Source of the DNA: JAKACA01 sp963735115 | GTDB lineage: Bacteria > Actinomycetota > Acidimicrobiia > Acidimicrobiales > Bog-793 | Assembly: GCA_963735115.1 (NCBI GenBank) | Contig: CAVTJR010000003.1 | Location: forward strand, 1,612,001-1,676,000 | Direction: 5' to 3' | Length of the DNA: 64,000 bases | Part shown: piece after piece, positions 8,196 to 16,829 of the stretch | How the letters are laid out: every line of letters begins with the position of its first letter | How positions within the stretch are numbered: the first letter of the stretch is position 1 | Notes under the pieces: generated by a model | Databases searched by the model: none | The model's input: only the letters and a program-made list of their open reading frames with translations | Told to the model about the DNA's origin: nothing | Position numbers and translations under genes: made by a program

Positions 8196-9683
8196 ATGGC
8201 CGACAACAGGGTGCCTGCGGGGAGGTGGCGAGCGCGCGCAGGACGGATCTCCATCGGTGTCGCCGTCGCCGTCGGCGTGGCTGCCGCGCTCGTGGGCTCT
8301 GCGGCCGGCACAAGCGGACGGCCGGGCAGCGAGCGCGCCGACGGCCTTGACAACCCATCGGCCTCGGGACAGTTCCCTCGCACGCCGGCGGGAGTCCCTG
8401 ACGTCGCCGGCGAGCCGATCCCTTTCGGCACGGCGCGCTACCTCGGCCGTGTCCCCAAGCAGGCTGGTGTCGGCTCCGCCGTCGTCGCCATGGCGACCAC
8501 GCCCGACGGCCGGGGCTACTGGCTCGTCGCCTCCGACGGGGCTGTGTTCAGATACGGCGACGCTCGCTACTACGGGCCGTGGAGCAGGCGGCAGCGCCAC
8601 GGCGACATCGTCGCCATGGCGGCTGCGCCCGACGGCGGCGGCTACTGGCTCGTCGCCCATGACGGGGCCGTGTTCAAATACGGCGACGCCCGCTTCTACG
8701 GGCCGTGGAGCGGGCGGCAGCGCCACGGCGACATCGTCGCCATGGCGGCTACGCCCGACGGCGGCGGCTACTGGCTCGTCTCCTCCGGTGGGGCCGTGTT
8801 CAGATACGGCAACGCCCGCAGCTACCCAGCCGCGAGTCCCCGCCACCTTCGCGGCCGCATCGTCGACATCGTGGCCACGCCCGACGGCGGCGGCTACTGG
8901 CTCGTCTCCTCCGGTGGGGCCGTGTTCAAATACGGCGACGCCCGCTCCTACGGCTCGCCGACCCACGAGCGCCTCGACGGCCGCATCGTCGCCATGGCGG
9001 CCACGCCCGACGGCGGCGGCTACTGGCTCGTCTCCTCCGGTGGGGCCGTGTTCAAATACGGCGACGCCCGCTTCTACGGCGCCGCCTCGTCCTTCATCCG
9101 AAGGAACCCGATCGTGGCAGTCGCCGCCACTCCCGACGGGCATGGCTACTGGCTCTTGCCGACGAGCCCTCCCCCACCCGTCGGGCTGCCAGCTCCCGGC
9201 CCGGGCTTCGTCGCCGGGCACGTCACGGCTATCGGCGACTCCGTCATGCTGGACGCGCAGCCCGACCTCGTAGCCGACATCGCCGGAATCGACGTGGAGG
9301 CGGCCGTCAGCCGGCAGTGGGGCGAGGGTATGGCGCTCGCCCAGCAGCTCAAGTCGGAGGACCGCCTCGGCGCCATCGTGGTGATCGACCTCGGGACCAA
9401 CGGACCGGTGACCCCCACCATGTTCACGCAGATGATGAACGTTCTCGCCGGCGCCTCGCGGGTGGTGTTCGTCACCGTGCACCTCCCACCCTCCTACTCA
9501 TGGTGGCAGTCGGTGAACGAGACGCTCGAACAAGGCGTCCCGAAGTATCCGCGAGACCGGCTCGCCGACTTCAACAAGCTGGCGGACGAGAACCCGCAGT
9601 GGTTCGGGCCCGACGGCGTTCACATGCCGATCGGTGGCACCGGCGCCCAAGCCATGGCGAAGCTCATCAAGTCTCAGATCTGA
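8196..9683 (+). CDS. Secreted GYW-repeat protein with C-terminal SGNH/GDSL hydrolase domain
   Basis: A 495-residue protein with an N-terminal membrane anchor or signal (about residues 16-38). Six nearly identical 'GYWLVxSxGAVFxYGDARxYG' repeats follow (about 107-323), and then a C-terminal SGNH domain (about 345-495). The SGNH blocks are visible: 'AIGDSVML' with the nucleophile serine, 'DLGTNGP', and 'DGVHMPIGG' with the catalytic Asp/His. The SGNH part resembles the outer domain found behind acyltransferase-3 proteins that O-acetylate cell walls. Here the membrane acyltransferase is absent and a propeller-like array takes its place. A role as a wall or polysaccharide esterase is inference. 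The ATG is eight bases behind a TAGGTT -10-like box. Confidence 0.8.
   Translation: MADNRVPAGRWRARAGRISIGVAVAVGVAAALVGSAAGTSGRPGSERADGLDNPSASGQFPRTPAGVPDVAGEPIPFGTARYLGRVPKQAGVGSAVVAMATTPDGRGYWLVASDGAVFRYGDARYYGPWSRRQRHGDIVAMAAAPDGGGYWLVAHDGAVFKYGDARFYGPWSGRQRHGDIVAMAATPDGGGYWLVSSGGAVFRYGNARSYPAASPRHLRGRIVDIVATPDGGGYWLVSSGGAVFKYGDARSYGSPTHERLDGRIVAMAATPDGGGYWLVSSGGAVFKYGDARFYGAASSFIRRNPIVAVAATPDGHGYWLLPTSPPPPVGLPAPGPGFVAGHVTAIGDSVMLDAQPDLVADIAGIDVEAAVSRQWGEGMALAQQLKSEDRLGAIVVIDLGTNGPVTPTMFTQMMNVLAGASRVVFVTVHLPPSYSWWQSVNETLEQGVPKYPRDRLADFNKLADENPQWFGPDGVHMPIGGTGAQAMAKLIKSQI
8514..9158 (+). repeat. Near-identical 126-bp coding repeats (five full units plus the start of a sixth)
   Basis: The GGC codon of each 'GYWL' occurs at 8514, 8640, 8766, 8892, 9018 and 9144, an exact 126-bp (42-codon) period. 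Units are very alike at the DNA level, for example the stretches around 8892 and 9018. This points to recent duplication or gene conversion. Recombination could change the copy number, and short-read assembly could collapse units. Confidence 0.9.
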
Positions 9684-9928
9684 GCGACGCGCCAGCGGCC
9701 CGCCGAGTCAGCGGTGGGGCTCATCGGTCCGCGGAGGGTCACCCGATGGCGCACCGCCGGCGACGGCATCGCCGGCCACCACCGCTCCCGTCGTCTCGGC
9801 CTCCCTCGCCTTGCGAGCTCGTGGGCGAGATCCTGGTAGCGAGCGGGCTCGTGTATGGAGAGGACGCGCAGCGTGATGGCGATCGCGAAGACGCCGTCGC
9901 TGAACGTCTCGACGCGCGACTTGCTCAT
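9674..9928 (-). pseudogene. Remnant of a TMEM175/DUF1211-family potassium channel gene
   Basis: The first 38 or so residues read 'SRVETFSDGVFAIAITL' followed by 'VLSIHEPARYQDLAHELA'. This is the signature first helix of bacterial TMEM175 channels, including the FSDGVFAIAIT filter motif. The rest turns into arginine-rich sequence with no membrane helices, whereas family members have about 190-220 residues and six helices. A neighbouring frame also reads only low-complexity sequence. The gene is therefore a truncated leftover, squeezed between the SGNH gene, whose end it overlaps by ten bases, and pyrF. It is unlikely to be functional. Confidence 0.6.
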
Positions 9929-9975
9929 CGTGACCTGAGTTGCTCAACGGTTGTCCTTGGCGGCCGGTCCGATCT

Positions 9976-10842
9976 TCAGCGGCTCAGGGCTTCCTGCAGC
10001 TCGCCGCCGAGATCGGCGAGGGCGCCTCGCAGACGGGACGGGTCAGTCCCTTCCGCCAGCAGGGCGCGTGACGCCGACGGCAGCACGCGATCGGGGCAGC
10101 TCGCAAAACAGGCTGCCACGTCGGCCGGGGACGCCCCCTGGGTGCCCACCCCGGGACAGAGGAACAGGCCCCCCATGCCCACCAGATCCATGTCAACGGG
10201 AGGTCCGTGGTTGGCGCAGAACACCGAGCCGAATGGTCCGAGGCCGCCGGGCGCCCGGCGGGCATTCTCCACGGCCAAGTCCAACACCACCTGCTGCTCG
10301 ACGCTCGGGCCTTGGGCGCAGCGGGCGGTCTGGAGTGGGCGTCCTTCGTGGTTGGAGGAGCGGGTGACAACGAAGACCGCGGCTCCGTGGTCGGCGGCGC
10401 GATCCAGGTACGGCCGCAAGGCCGCGAAACCCAGGTAGGGCGTGACTGTCAGCGCGTCGACCTGAATCCCTGCCCCGGGTCCGAGATAAGCCTCGGCATA
10501 GGCCTCGTTCGTCGATCCCACGTCGCCCCGCTTGGCGTCGAGGAGAACCAAGACTCCGGCTTCTCGACAGTCCGCCACGAGCCGCGCCAGGCTCCGAAAG
10601 CCCCGCCACCCGAAACGCTCGTAGAACGCCGCCTGCGGCTTGACGACACCGACAGCACCGACGGCGACCTCAACGGCGACATCGACGAAGCGGTCGAGCC
10701 CGTCGGGACCGTCGCCGACGCCCCACGCACGCAAGATCTCGCCCGAGGGATCGAGCCCGAACACCAGGGGTCCGAACGTCTTGCGCGCTTCCACGAAGCG
10801 GGCGGCGATGGCGGCTGAGATGTCCGTTTCTACCGACGCCAT
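9976..10842 (-). CDS. pyrF: Orotidine 5'-phosphate decarboxylase (type 2)
   Basis: A 288-residue enzyme for the last step of UMP synthesis, decarboxylation of orotidine 5'-phosphate. The catalytic motif 'LLDAKRGD' (about residues 100-107, with Asp102, Lys104 and Asp107) is intact. The N-terminal 'LVFGLDPS' and 'VVKPQAAFYERFG' are typical of the longer type 2 family found in actinobacteria. The start ATG lies seven bases after a TACCGT -10 box (10855-10850), so the mRNA is probably leaderless. No other pyrimidine gene is next to it. Confidence 0.93.
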   Translation of the reverse strand: MASVETDISAAIAARFVEARKTFGPLVFGLDPSGEILRAWGVGDGPDGLDRFVDVAVEVAVGAVGVVKPQAAFYERFGWRGFRSLARLVADCREAGVLVLLDAKRGDVGSTNEAYAEAYLGPGAGIQVDALTVTPYLGFAALRPYLDRAADHGAAVFVVTRSSNHEGRPLQTARCAQGPSVEQQVVLDLAVENARRAPGGLGPFGSVFCANHGPPVDMDLVGMGGLFLCPGVGTQGASPADVAACFASCPDRVLPSASRALLAEGTDPSRLRGALADLGGELQEALSR

Positions 10843-10849
10843 CGGAACG

Positions 10850-10855
10850 ACGGTA
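10850..10855 (-). promoter_or_regulatory. Candidate -10 box of a leaderless pyrF transcript
   Basis: On the minus strand TACCGT is followed by seven bases and then the pyrF ATG. This matches the TANNNT -10 geometry of leaderless actinobacterial genes. No Shine-Dalgarno sequence is present. The site is inferred from spacing only. Confidence 0.4.
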
Positions 10856-10910
10856 GCGCAGCACCAGCCGGCACGAGCTGTCTTCGGCCGGCAAGGGCAC
10901 CAGAACGCAC

Positions 10911-12269
10911 CTAGGCCATCGAATCAACGACCTCGGCGACGACGTCGAGGCTCGTGTCGGGGTGAAGAAAGGCCAATCGCGCCACTGGCTCACCCTCCCA
11001 ATTGGTGGGGGTCACGAAGGCGATCTGCTCACGGAGCAGACGCGTCGACCAGCTCCGGTAGTCGTCGGCGCCCCACCCCCGCCGGCGGAACAGGACGACG
11101 GAGAGCTCCGGCTCCCGGATCAACTCGAGGTGGGCGCTTTGCGTGATGAGGGCGGCACTCTGCCGAGTCGTCTCCAGCACGCTCTCGATCGCCTCTCGGT
11201 AGGCGCCGATGCCATGAACGGCAACGGAGAACCAGAACGGTAGGCCGCGTGCTCGCCTCGTGAGATGAAAGGCATAGTCGCCCGGGTTCCACTCGCCCTC
11301 CTCATCGGTATGCATGACGTCGAGGTAGGAGGCGTGCTGAGTGAGCGCCGCTTCGGCAAGCTTGGGGTCACGATAGAGAAGGGCGGCAGAGTCGTAGGGG
11401 GCGAAGAGCCACTTGTGCGGATCCACGACATAAGAGTCCGCCATCTGCACACCGTCGAAAAGGTGGCGGGCGGAGTCCGCAAGGAGGGCGGCGCCACCGT
11501 AGGCGCCATCGACGTGGAACCACAGGCCGTGCTCGCGAGCCACTCGCCCGACGCTCGCAAGGTCATCGACGATCCCTCCGTTCGTGGTTCCCGCCGTGGC
11601 GACGACCGCCATCACCTCTTCGGGAGCGGGGTCGGCGGCGAGTGCCTCCTGCAGTGCCGAACCCGTGAGGCGGTGATCTTCGGCCGGGATCACCATCGGT
11701 TCCAGACCCGTCACGCGAAGCGCCAGACCGACGGAGGCATGTGCCTCGCTAGTGAGCGCCACCCGTCGCCGGGCGGCCGGCGGGCCACCACGTCTCGAGG
11801 CGGTTTCGCGGGCGACCACGAGCGCCGAAAGGTTGGCGTTGGATCCGCCGGATACAAAGCAACCGCCGGCTTCCTCCGGCAGGCCGGCGGTGTCGGCCAA
11901 CACGCGCAACGCCTGATTCTCCGCCATCACGACGCCTGCCCCCTCCAGCCAGGACGTCGATGGAAACGACGAGCAGGACACGATCATGTCGAAGAGGAGA
12001 GCGGCCTTCGTGGGAGCAGCCGGTATGAAGGCGAGATAGCGGTCGCTGTCGCAGGAGACGACGGATCGGGCGAGCTCGTCGGCGAAGATCCGCAGCACCT
12101 CGGCGGGATCGTTTCCCTCCTCGCCCAACAAGCCGTCGAGCGAGTCAGGCGCAGGTGGACGTGTGCCACCGAAGTCGAGGGGCACCGGGTCGAGGCTCAA
12201 GCGGCGTCGACAGAAGTCGATCACGAGCTCGGTCAGCTCGGCATCGTGTTGGAACATCGGACTACCCAT
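10911..12269 (-). CDS. Group II pyridoxal-phosphate-dependent amino acid decarboxylase
   Basis: A 452-residue enzyme of the aromatic-L-amino-acid/glutamate decarboxylase fold, releasing CO2 from an amino acid to give an amine. PLP-binding residues are visible: the Schiff-base lysine in 'VVDPHKWLF' (K286), the aspartate in 'FHVDGAYGG' (D254) and the ring-stacking histidine in 'EAHASVG' (H177). The length matches the family. The start ATG follows GAGAGGTGG; a second ATG lies four codons in. An APC permease lies 106 bases upstream in the same orientation, suggesting import of the substrate or amine exchange. Substrate identity cannot be read from the sequence; aromatic amino acids, histidine or glutamate are all possible. 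Confidence 0.87.
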   Translation of the reverse strand: MGSPMFQHDAELTELVIDFCRRRLSLDPVPLDFGGTRPPAPDSLDGLLGEEGNDPAEVLRIFADELARSVVSCDSDRYLAFIPAAPTKAALLFDMIVSCSSFPSTSWLEGAGVVMAENQALRVLADTAGLPEEAGGCFVSGGSNANLSALVVARETASRRGGPPAARRRVALTSEAHASVGLALRVTGLEPMVIPAEDHRLTGSALQEALAADPAPEEVMAVVATAGTTNGGIVDDLASVGRVAREHGLWFHVDGAYGGAALLADSARHLFDGVQMADSYVVDPHKWLFAPYDSAALLYRDPKLAEAALTQHASYLDVMHTDEEGEWNPGDYAFHLTRRARGLPFWFSVAVHGIGAYREAIESVLETTRQSAALITQSAHLELIREPELSVVLFRRRGWGADDYRSWSTRLLREQIAFVTPTNWEGEPVARLAFLHPDTSLDVVAEVVDSMA

Positions 12270-12375
12270 GACGCAACCACCTCTCGATCCGATGGCGCCC
12301 GAAGGTGCGCGAGCTCACCAGTCGCCGGAGACTGTGGTGCTGACCTGGTTGTGGTGCTGACTGCTCCGAGGCGTC

Positions 12376-13908
12376 TCAGGTGATCTGAGCGGGCTCCAAC
12401 GCCGGCCCACCGCCGTCGGGCTCGGGCGCGCCGTGCCGGGCGGCTTTGAGGCCGTCGGCCTCCGTCATCATGGCACCGATTCGGCGGGCGGCCCCAGGCG
12501 CCACGATGACGGCCACGACGGCCACGAGCAGCCACCCGCCGGCCCAGATGGGCAGCCACGCTGCCGTCCCGGACGGGTACGGCCAGACGTTGCGGTAGAG
12601 CGTGTAGCCGAGGACGATGGCGCCCGCCACCGGTATGACGATCTCCCAACGGCGAACCTTGACCGCCCCGGAGAAGAAGAGCAGCTTGATGGCGCCGATC
12701 GTCGTGAGCAGGTAGACCACCAGCAGGATGAGGGTGCCGATGGTTCCGGAGGTGTCGAAGATGTCGATCGCCGTCTGGCCGAAGGCGCCCGCGTAGACGA
12801 CATAGACGGCGATCGCCCCGGCAATGATGGCGATGATGGCCGGTACCGGTGTCCGCCAGCGCTGGGAGACACGCGACAGCGTCGTTCCCGGCTTGGCGTC
12901 GCGCGCCAAGGAGAACAGCATCCGGGACGAGCCCACGACGCACGCCAGCGCGCAGGAGAAAGCGCTCACGACGGTCCCGAAGGTGACGAGGTCGCCGACC
13001 CAGGCGGACACGTACTGCGAGCCGAGGGCTCCGAGGAGCGAGCCCGTGCCGGCGTATCTGGTGACGTCGGCGGCGGTGATACCGAAGCCCATCCCCTCGA
13101 TGGCGGTGACGAAGACGAAGTAGACGCCGCCGAATATCACGGTTCCGATGATGGCCCGCGGGATGTCCCGGCGCGGGCGGGCGGTCTCCTCCCCAAGGGT
13201 GGCGGAGGCCTCGAAGCCGGCAAAGGACAGGAAGCCGAACACCGCGCCCTGGAACAGCTTCGAGGTGCCGATGCCGTGCGGCAGGCTGAACACGCTCATC
13301 GTGAACTTGTTCCCACCCGGTGCGTGGCCGCCGAGGAGCTTGACGAGCACGATGACGCTCACGAGCAGGATGAGGGCCACGGTGGCGCCCTCGAAGCCGA
13401 GAAGGGCGCTCGTCGCCCGCCTGACCGGCGAGGAGGCCAGCAACCCGATCATGACCATGAAGACCCCCGCCAGCACGTAAGGCGCCCACGTCGGTGGGGC
13501 GTGCCAGATCTTGAGCGTCTGCAGCAGTGACGTGCCGAAGATGCCGGCGGCGATGGTGGTGGTCACGGCGTAGAACATGTAGGTCCCGATGAGACCCCAC
13601 CCCGCCACCACGCCCGCGCGGGCGCCCAGGGTGGCCCCGACGAACCCGTACACCGAGCCGGCGTGGTGGAAGTGCTGGCAGAGGCGGGCGATGCTGTAGG
13701 AGACGAGCAGGATGCCGATGGCCGCCACGAGGAAAGCAAGCGGAATCGCCCGCCCGACGAAGGACACGGCACCTTGCGGGTTGATGTTGGCGGCCATGCT
13801 GGGGGCCATCAGCCCGACAGAGAGCCCGATCGCCGCCCAGATCGTCAGCTTGCCCATGAGGCGGGACTGGCCCGCCTCGGTCCCGCTACCGACGGTGTTC
13901 GTCGACAT
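12376..13908 (-). CDS. APC-superfamily amino acid/amine permease
   Basis: A 510-residue inner-membrane transporter with about twelve hydrophobic helices. It has the N-terminal APC motif region (LTIWAAIGLSVGLMAPSMA) and the conserved 'FGFLSFAGFEASATLGEETARPRRDIPRAI' type segment after helix 5. The C-terminus is a hydrophilic tail. It probably moves an amino acid or amine in symport or exchange. It stands upstream of the PLP decarboxylase on the same strand. It is divergent from the glutamine-synthetase-like gene, so the intergenic region 13909-14109 likely controls both sides. The start is ATG at 13908, and no strong ribosome site is visible. Confidence 0.85.
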   Translation of the reverse strand: MSTNTVGSGTEAGQSRLMGKLTIWAAIGLSVGLMAPSMAANINPQGAVSFVGRAIPLAFLVAAIGILLVSYSIARLCQHFHHAGSVYGFVGATLGARAGVVAGWGLIGTYMFYAVTTTIAAGIFGTSLLQTLKIWHAPPTWAPYVLAGVFMVMIGLLASSPVRRATSALLGFEGATVALILLVSVIVLVKLLGGHAPGGNKFTMSVFSLPHGIGTSKLFQGAVFGFLSFAGFEASATLGEETARPRRDIPRAIIGTVIFGGVYFVFVTAIEGMGFGITAADVTRYAGTGSLLGALGSQYVSAWVGDLVTFGTVVSAFSCALACVVGSSRMLFSLARDAKPGTTLSRVSQRWRTPVPAIIAIIAGAIAVYVVYAGAFGQTAIDIFDTSGTIGTLILLVVYLLTTIGAIKLLFFSGAVKVRRWEIVIPVAGAIVLGYTLYRNVWPYPSGTAAWLPIWAGGWLLVAVVAVIVAPGAARRIGAMMTEADGLKAARHGAPEPDGGGPALEPAQIT

Positions 13909-13958
13909 GATCGCTATACCCCCCCTCGCCGACGGTGCGTCGTCGGCCTGATCGCTAT
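13908..13958. promoter_or_regulatory. Direct repeats flanking an inverted repeat before the APC permease
   Basis: TGATCGCTAT occurs at 13908-13917, touching the permease start codon, and again at 13949-13958. Between them lies a perfect 7-bp inverted repeat, GCCGACG (13928-13934) and CGTCGGC (13941-13947), with a six-base gap. The layout fits an operator or a leader hairpin in the divergent control region of the amine module. The nearby RpiR regulator is a candidate binder, but this is a guess. Confidence 0.4.
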
Positions 13959-14109
13959 GTTAGGCAAACCGGTCCCGTTCGGCCAGGGGACTGCATGCGG
14001 GTGACACCATCTCCGCTGTCGGGTCCCGGCGCGGGGCGCCGGCCGCCGGCAGCCGCTGGGGATGCCAGGATTGCCGCACGACGCAGACGCGAGAGACGGG
14101 AGGGCGATC

Positions 14110-15504
14110 GTGTCCGAGACGGTGACAGGGGTGCGTGACGCAGGCCGGGACAGGTCAACCACCCCGTCGTTGCGGGCGGAGGAGCTGGCCGCACGCGGGG
14201 TCGACGGCATCGCCCTCACCTACGTCGACAACACCGGGATCACCCGAGTGAAGGCCGTGCCTACCGCCCGTCTCGAAGCTGCCACCACCTCCGGCGTGGG
14301 GATGTCGCCCGTCTTCGACGTGTTCGTCCTCGACGACTCCGTGACCGCCAGCCGCACCTCCACCGGCCCAGTTGGCGACCTGCGGCTGTACCCGGACCTC
14401 GACCGCCTGGTGGAGCTGGCCGCCCAACCCGGCTGGGCGTGGGCGCCGGTCGACCGGCGCACCCGCGCGGGCGAGGTGCACCCGCTCTGTCATCGGAGCT
14501 TTGCCGCCCGCATGGTGGCGCGGGCAGCCGAACAAGGGATGTCGGCCGCCATGAGCTTCGAGCTGGAGTGGGCGCTCGATGCCGGCAGCGGCGACGAATT
14601 CACCCCGGCGACCCACGGTCCCGCCTACGGGATGACCCGCCTCATCGACTGCTCGGACTACCTGCGCGACGTGCTGCGCGCCCTCTCGTCAGAAGCGATC
14701 GTGGTGGAGCAGGTCCATCCGGAATACGCCGCCGGCCAGTTCGAAGTATCGATTGCGCCCAACGGCCCGGTGGGGGCCGCTGACGACAGCGTCCTCGTCC
14801 GCCAGACCATACGGGCCATCGGGCGCAACCACGGGCTGCGGACGAGTTTCTCCCCGAGTGTCGTGGCCGGGCAGGTGGGCAACGGCGGGCACCTGCACGC
14901 CAGCATCTGGCAGAACGGGCGCAACCTGTTCGCAGGCGGCGATGGCCCGCACGGCATGAGCGCCGAGGCGGAGGCGTTCACGGCCGGAATCCTCCGCGAG
15001 CTGCCGGCGCTGCTGGTGATCGGGGCGCCGAGCGTCGCCAGCTACTTGCGCCTCATCCCGCAGCACTGGTCAGGGGCGTTTCAGACCTGGGGGCTGGAGA
15101 ACCGGGAGGCCGCACTCCGACTTGTCACCGGGACGGCCGGCCACGAGGCCCGCAGCGCCAACGTCGAGGTGAAGTGCTTCGACCTGAGCGCCAACCCCTA
15201 CCTCGTGGTGGGGACGGTGCTCGCCGCCGGGCTCGCCGGCATCAAAGACGGCCTTCAGCTACCGCCGGAGATCCCGGTCGACCCGGCGACGCTCTCGACG
15301 GCCGAGCTGGTGGCCGCCGGGGCGTCCCAGCTGCCGACGAGCCTTCCCGAGGCCCTCGAGCATTACGAGTCCAGCACGGTGCTGGCCGAGGCGCTGGGCG
15401 ACCCGCTGCACGAGACGATCGCGGCAGTGCGGCGGGCGGAGATCGCCCTGTTCGCACAGTCCAGTCCGGAGGAGGTGGCCGTCTCCACCCGCTGGCGACA
15501 CTGA
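14110..15504 (+). CDS. Glutamine-synthetase-like gamma-glutamyl-amine ligase
   Basis: A protein of about 464 residues with the class I glutamine synthetase fold. The N-terminal beta-grasp (GIALTYVDNTGITRVKAVP) and catalytic elements are visible: 'QFEVSIAP', 'GNGGHLHASIW' (about residue 258) and 'ENREAALRLV' (about residue 330). Its sequence and context resemble IpuC/PuuA/GlnA3-type enzymes that join glutamate to an amine using ATP, rather than housekeeping GlnA. No adenylylation tyrosine loop is evident. The GTG start at 14110 has GGGAGG six bases upstream. The frame is open to an ATG at 14062 without a ribosome site. The stop overlaps the next start (TGATG), so the pair is coupled. The amine substrate is unknown; an amine made by the neighbouring decarboxylase is the natural hypothesis. 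Confidence 0.82.
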   Translation: MSETVTGVRDAGRDRSTTPSLRAEELAARGVDGIALTYVDNTGITRVKAVPTARLEAATTSGVGMSPVFDVFVLDDSVTASRTSTGPVGDLRLYPDLDRLVELAAQPGWAWAPVDRRTRAGEVHPLCHRSFAARMVARAAEQGMSAAMSFELEWALDAGSGDEFTPATHGPAYGMTRLIDCSDYLRDVLRALSSEAIVVEQVHPEYAAGQFEVSIAPNGPVGAADDSVLVRQTIRAIGRNHGLRTSFSPSVVAGQVGNGGHLHASIWQNGRNLFAGGDGPHGMSAEAEAFTAGILRELPALLVIGAPSVASYLRLIPQHWSGAFQTWGLENREAALRLVTGTAGHEARSANVEVKCFDLSANPYLVVGTVLAAGLAGIKDGLQLPPEIPVDPATLSTAELVAAGASQLPTSLPEALEHYESSTVLAEALGDPLHETIAAVRRAEIALFAQSSPEEVAVSTRWRH

Positions 15505-16661
15505 TGGCCAGCGAGTCGGCTCACCGGGCGGTGGACGCCGCCCCCCTCATCGATCACCATGTCCACAGCGTGCTCCGCGACGTCGGCGACCGTGCGACCC
15601 TCGAGCGCTTCCTCACCGAGTCCGGCCAGCCCGCCGCCGCGGGCTACAGCTACTTCGACTCCTTCCTCGGTGCGGCCCTGCTGCGAAACTGCGCGCCCGC
15701 CCTCGACCTGCCCGTGACAGTCACTCCTGACGACTACCTTGCTCGGCGCAAGGAGCTCGGAGGGGAGGAGGCCAATCGACGATTGCTGCGCGCCGCCGGG
15801 CTGGCCGAGCTGCTGGTCGATCACGGCTTTCGCGGGGGCGAGCTGGTCGACGTGCCCGAGCTCGCCGAGCTCGTCGGCACGCGGGTGCGCCGGATCGCCC
15901 GCTTGGAGCAGGTCGCCGAGGCGGTGGCGGCCGCCGGCGTCGACGCGTCCGGCTTCGCTGGCGCCTTCGCCGAGCGCCTCGCCGCCGAGCTGTCAGGCCC
16001 GGACGCCGCTGTCGGCTGCAAGTCCGTGCTCGCCTACCGCCACGGGCTCGACATCGACCCTGCCGAGCCCGGCCCTGCCGAGGTGCGGGAGGCGGCGGCG
16101 GAGTGGCTCGGGCGGGCTCGGGCAGCGGGGGACCTGCGGGTGTCCCATCCCGTGCTGCTGCGGCACCTCGTCTGGACCGGCCTGCGGGCGGGCGTCCCCC
16201 TGCAGTTCCACACCGGTTACGGAGACCCCGATCTCGAGCTCCATCGCTCGGACCCGGCGCTGCTGACCGGGCTGATCCGCCTGGCGGCCCCGCTCGGGAC
16301 CCCGATCATGCTGCTGCACTGCTACCCCTACCACCGTCAGGCCGCCTACCTGGCAGGGGTCTACTCGCACGTGTATTTCGACGTCGGTTTGGCGATCAAC
16401 TATGTGGGCCACCGAGCGGCGGCCGTCCTGGTCGAAGCGGTCGAGTCCGCCCCCTTCCACAAGATCCTCTACTCCTCCGACGCCTTCGGCTTGGCAGAGC
16501 TGCACCTGATGGGCGCCATCGGGTTCCGCCAAGCGCTCGCCGACGTGCTGGACCCGCTGCTGTCCCGGGAGGCCCGAGGCGAGAATGAGGTGGCCCGGGT
16601 GGCGGCGATGATCGGCGCTGGCAACGCCCGCCGTGTCTACAACCTGCCAGCGGAGGGGTAG
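15504..16661 (+). CDS. FluG-N-domain-like amidohydrolase
   Basis: A 385-residue amidohydrolase_2-type TIM-barrel enzyme. Metal ligands can be seen: H19 and H21 in 'IDHHVHS', a histidine in 'LQFHTGYGD' (about 236), one in 'LLHCYPYH' (about 272), and an aspartate in 'YSSDAFGL' (about 326). In fungal FluG and several bacterial proteins this domain is fused to a glutamine-synthetase domain. Here the two are separate but overlap by one base (TGATG), which supports a shared pathway. It may hydrolyse the gamma-glutamyl product or an intermediate. The reaction is not known, so function is inferred from linkage. Confidence 0.8.
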   Translation: MASESAHRAVDAAPLIDHHVHSVLRDVGDRATLERFLTESGQPAAAGYSYFDSFLGAALLRNCAPALDLPVTVTPDDYLARRKELGGEEANRRLLRAAGLAELLVDHGFRGGELVDVPELAELVGTRVRRIARLEQVAEAVAAAGVDASGFAGAFAERLAAELSGPDAAVGCKSVLAYRHGLDIDPAEPGPAEVREAAAEWLGRARAAGDLRVSHPVLLRHLVWTGLRAGVPLQFHTGYGDPDLELHRSDPALLTGLIRLAAPLGTPIMLLHCYPYHRQAAYLAGVYSHVYFDVGLAINYVGHRAAAVLVEAVESAPFHKILYSSDAFGLAELHLMGAIGFRQALADVLDPLLSREARGENEVARVAAMIGAGNARRVYNLPAEG

Positions 16662-16829
16662 CCGCCGACCGGACGAGGACGGCCGCCCACGATCGCCGGA
16701 ACCACACCGCCAACACCACCGGACTGTCATACCCATTTCAGATTTGCCAATACGGAGCTGATATGCAACAGGTGTAACATCTCGGACAGCAGGCCGCGAA
16801 TACCGCAACCTAGGGTCAAGGAGGCCTCG

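Noticed and set aside
8514..9158. Regular 126-bp repetition looks like a CRISPR or satellite array
   Set aside because: The repeats are in frame and encode the GYW protein units without variable spacers.
12233..13600. Arginine/histidine-rich second frame on the permease strand
   Set aside because: Out-of-frame reading of the APC permease, whose own frame shows twelve helices.
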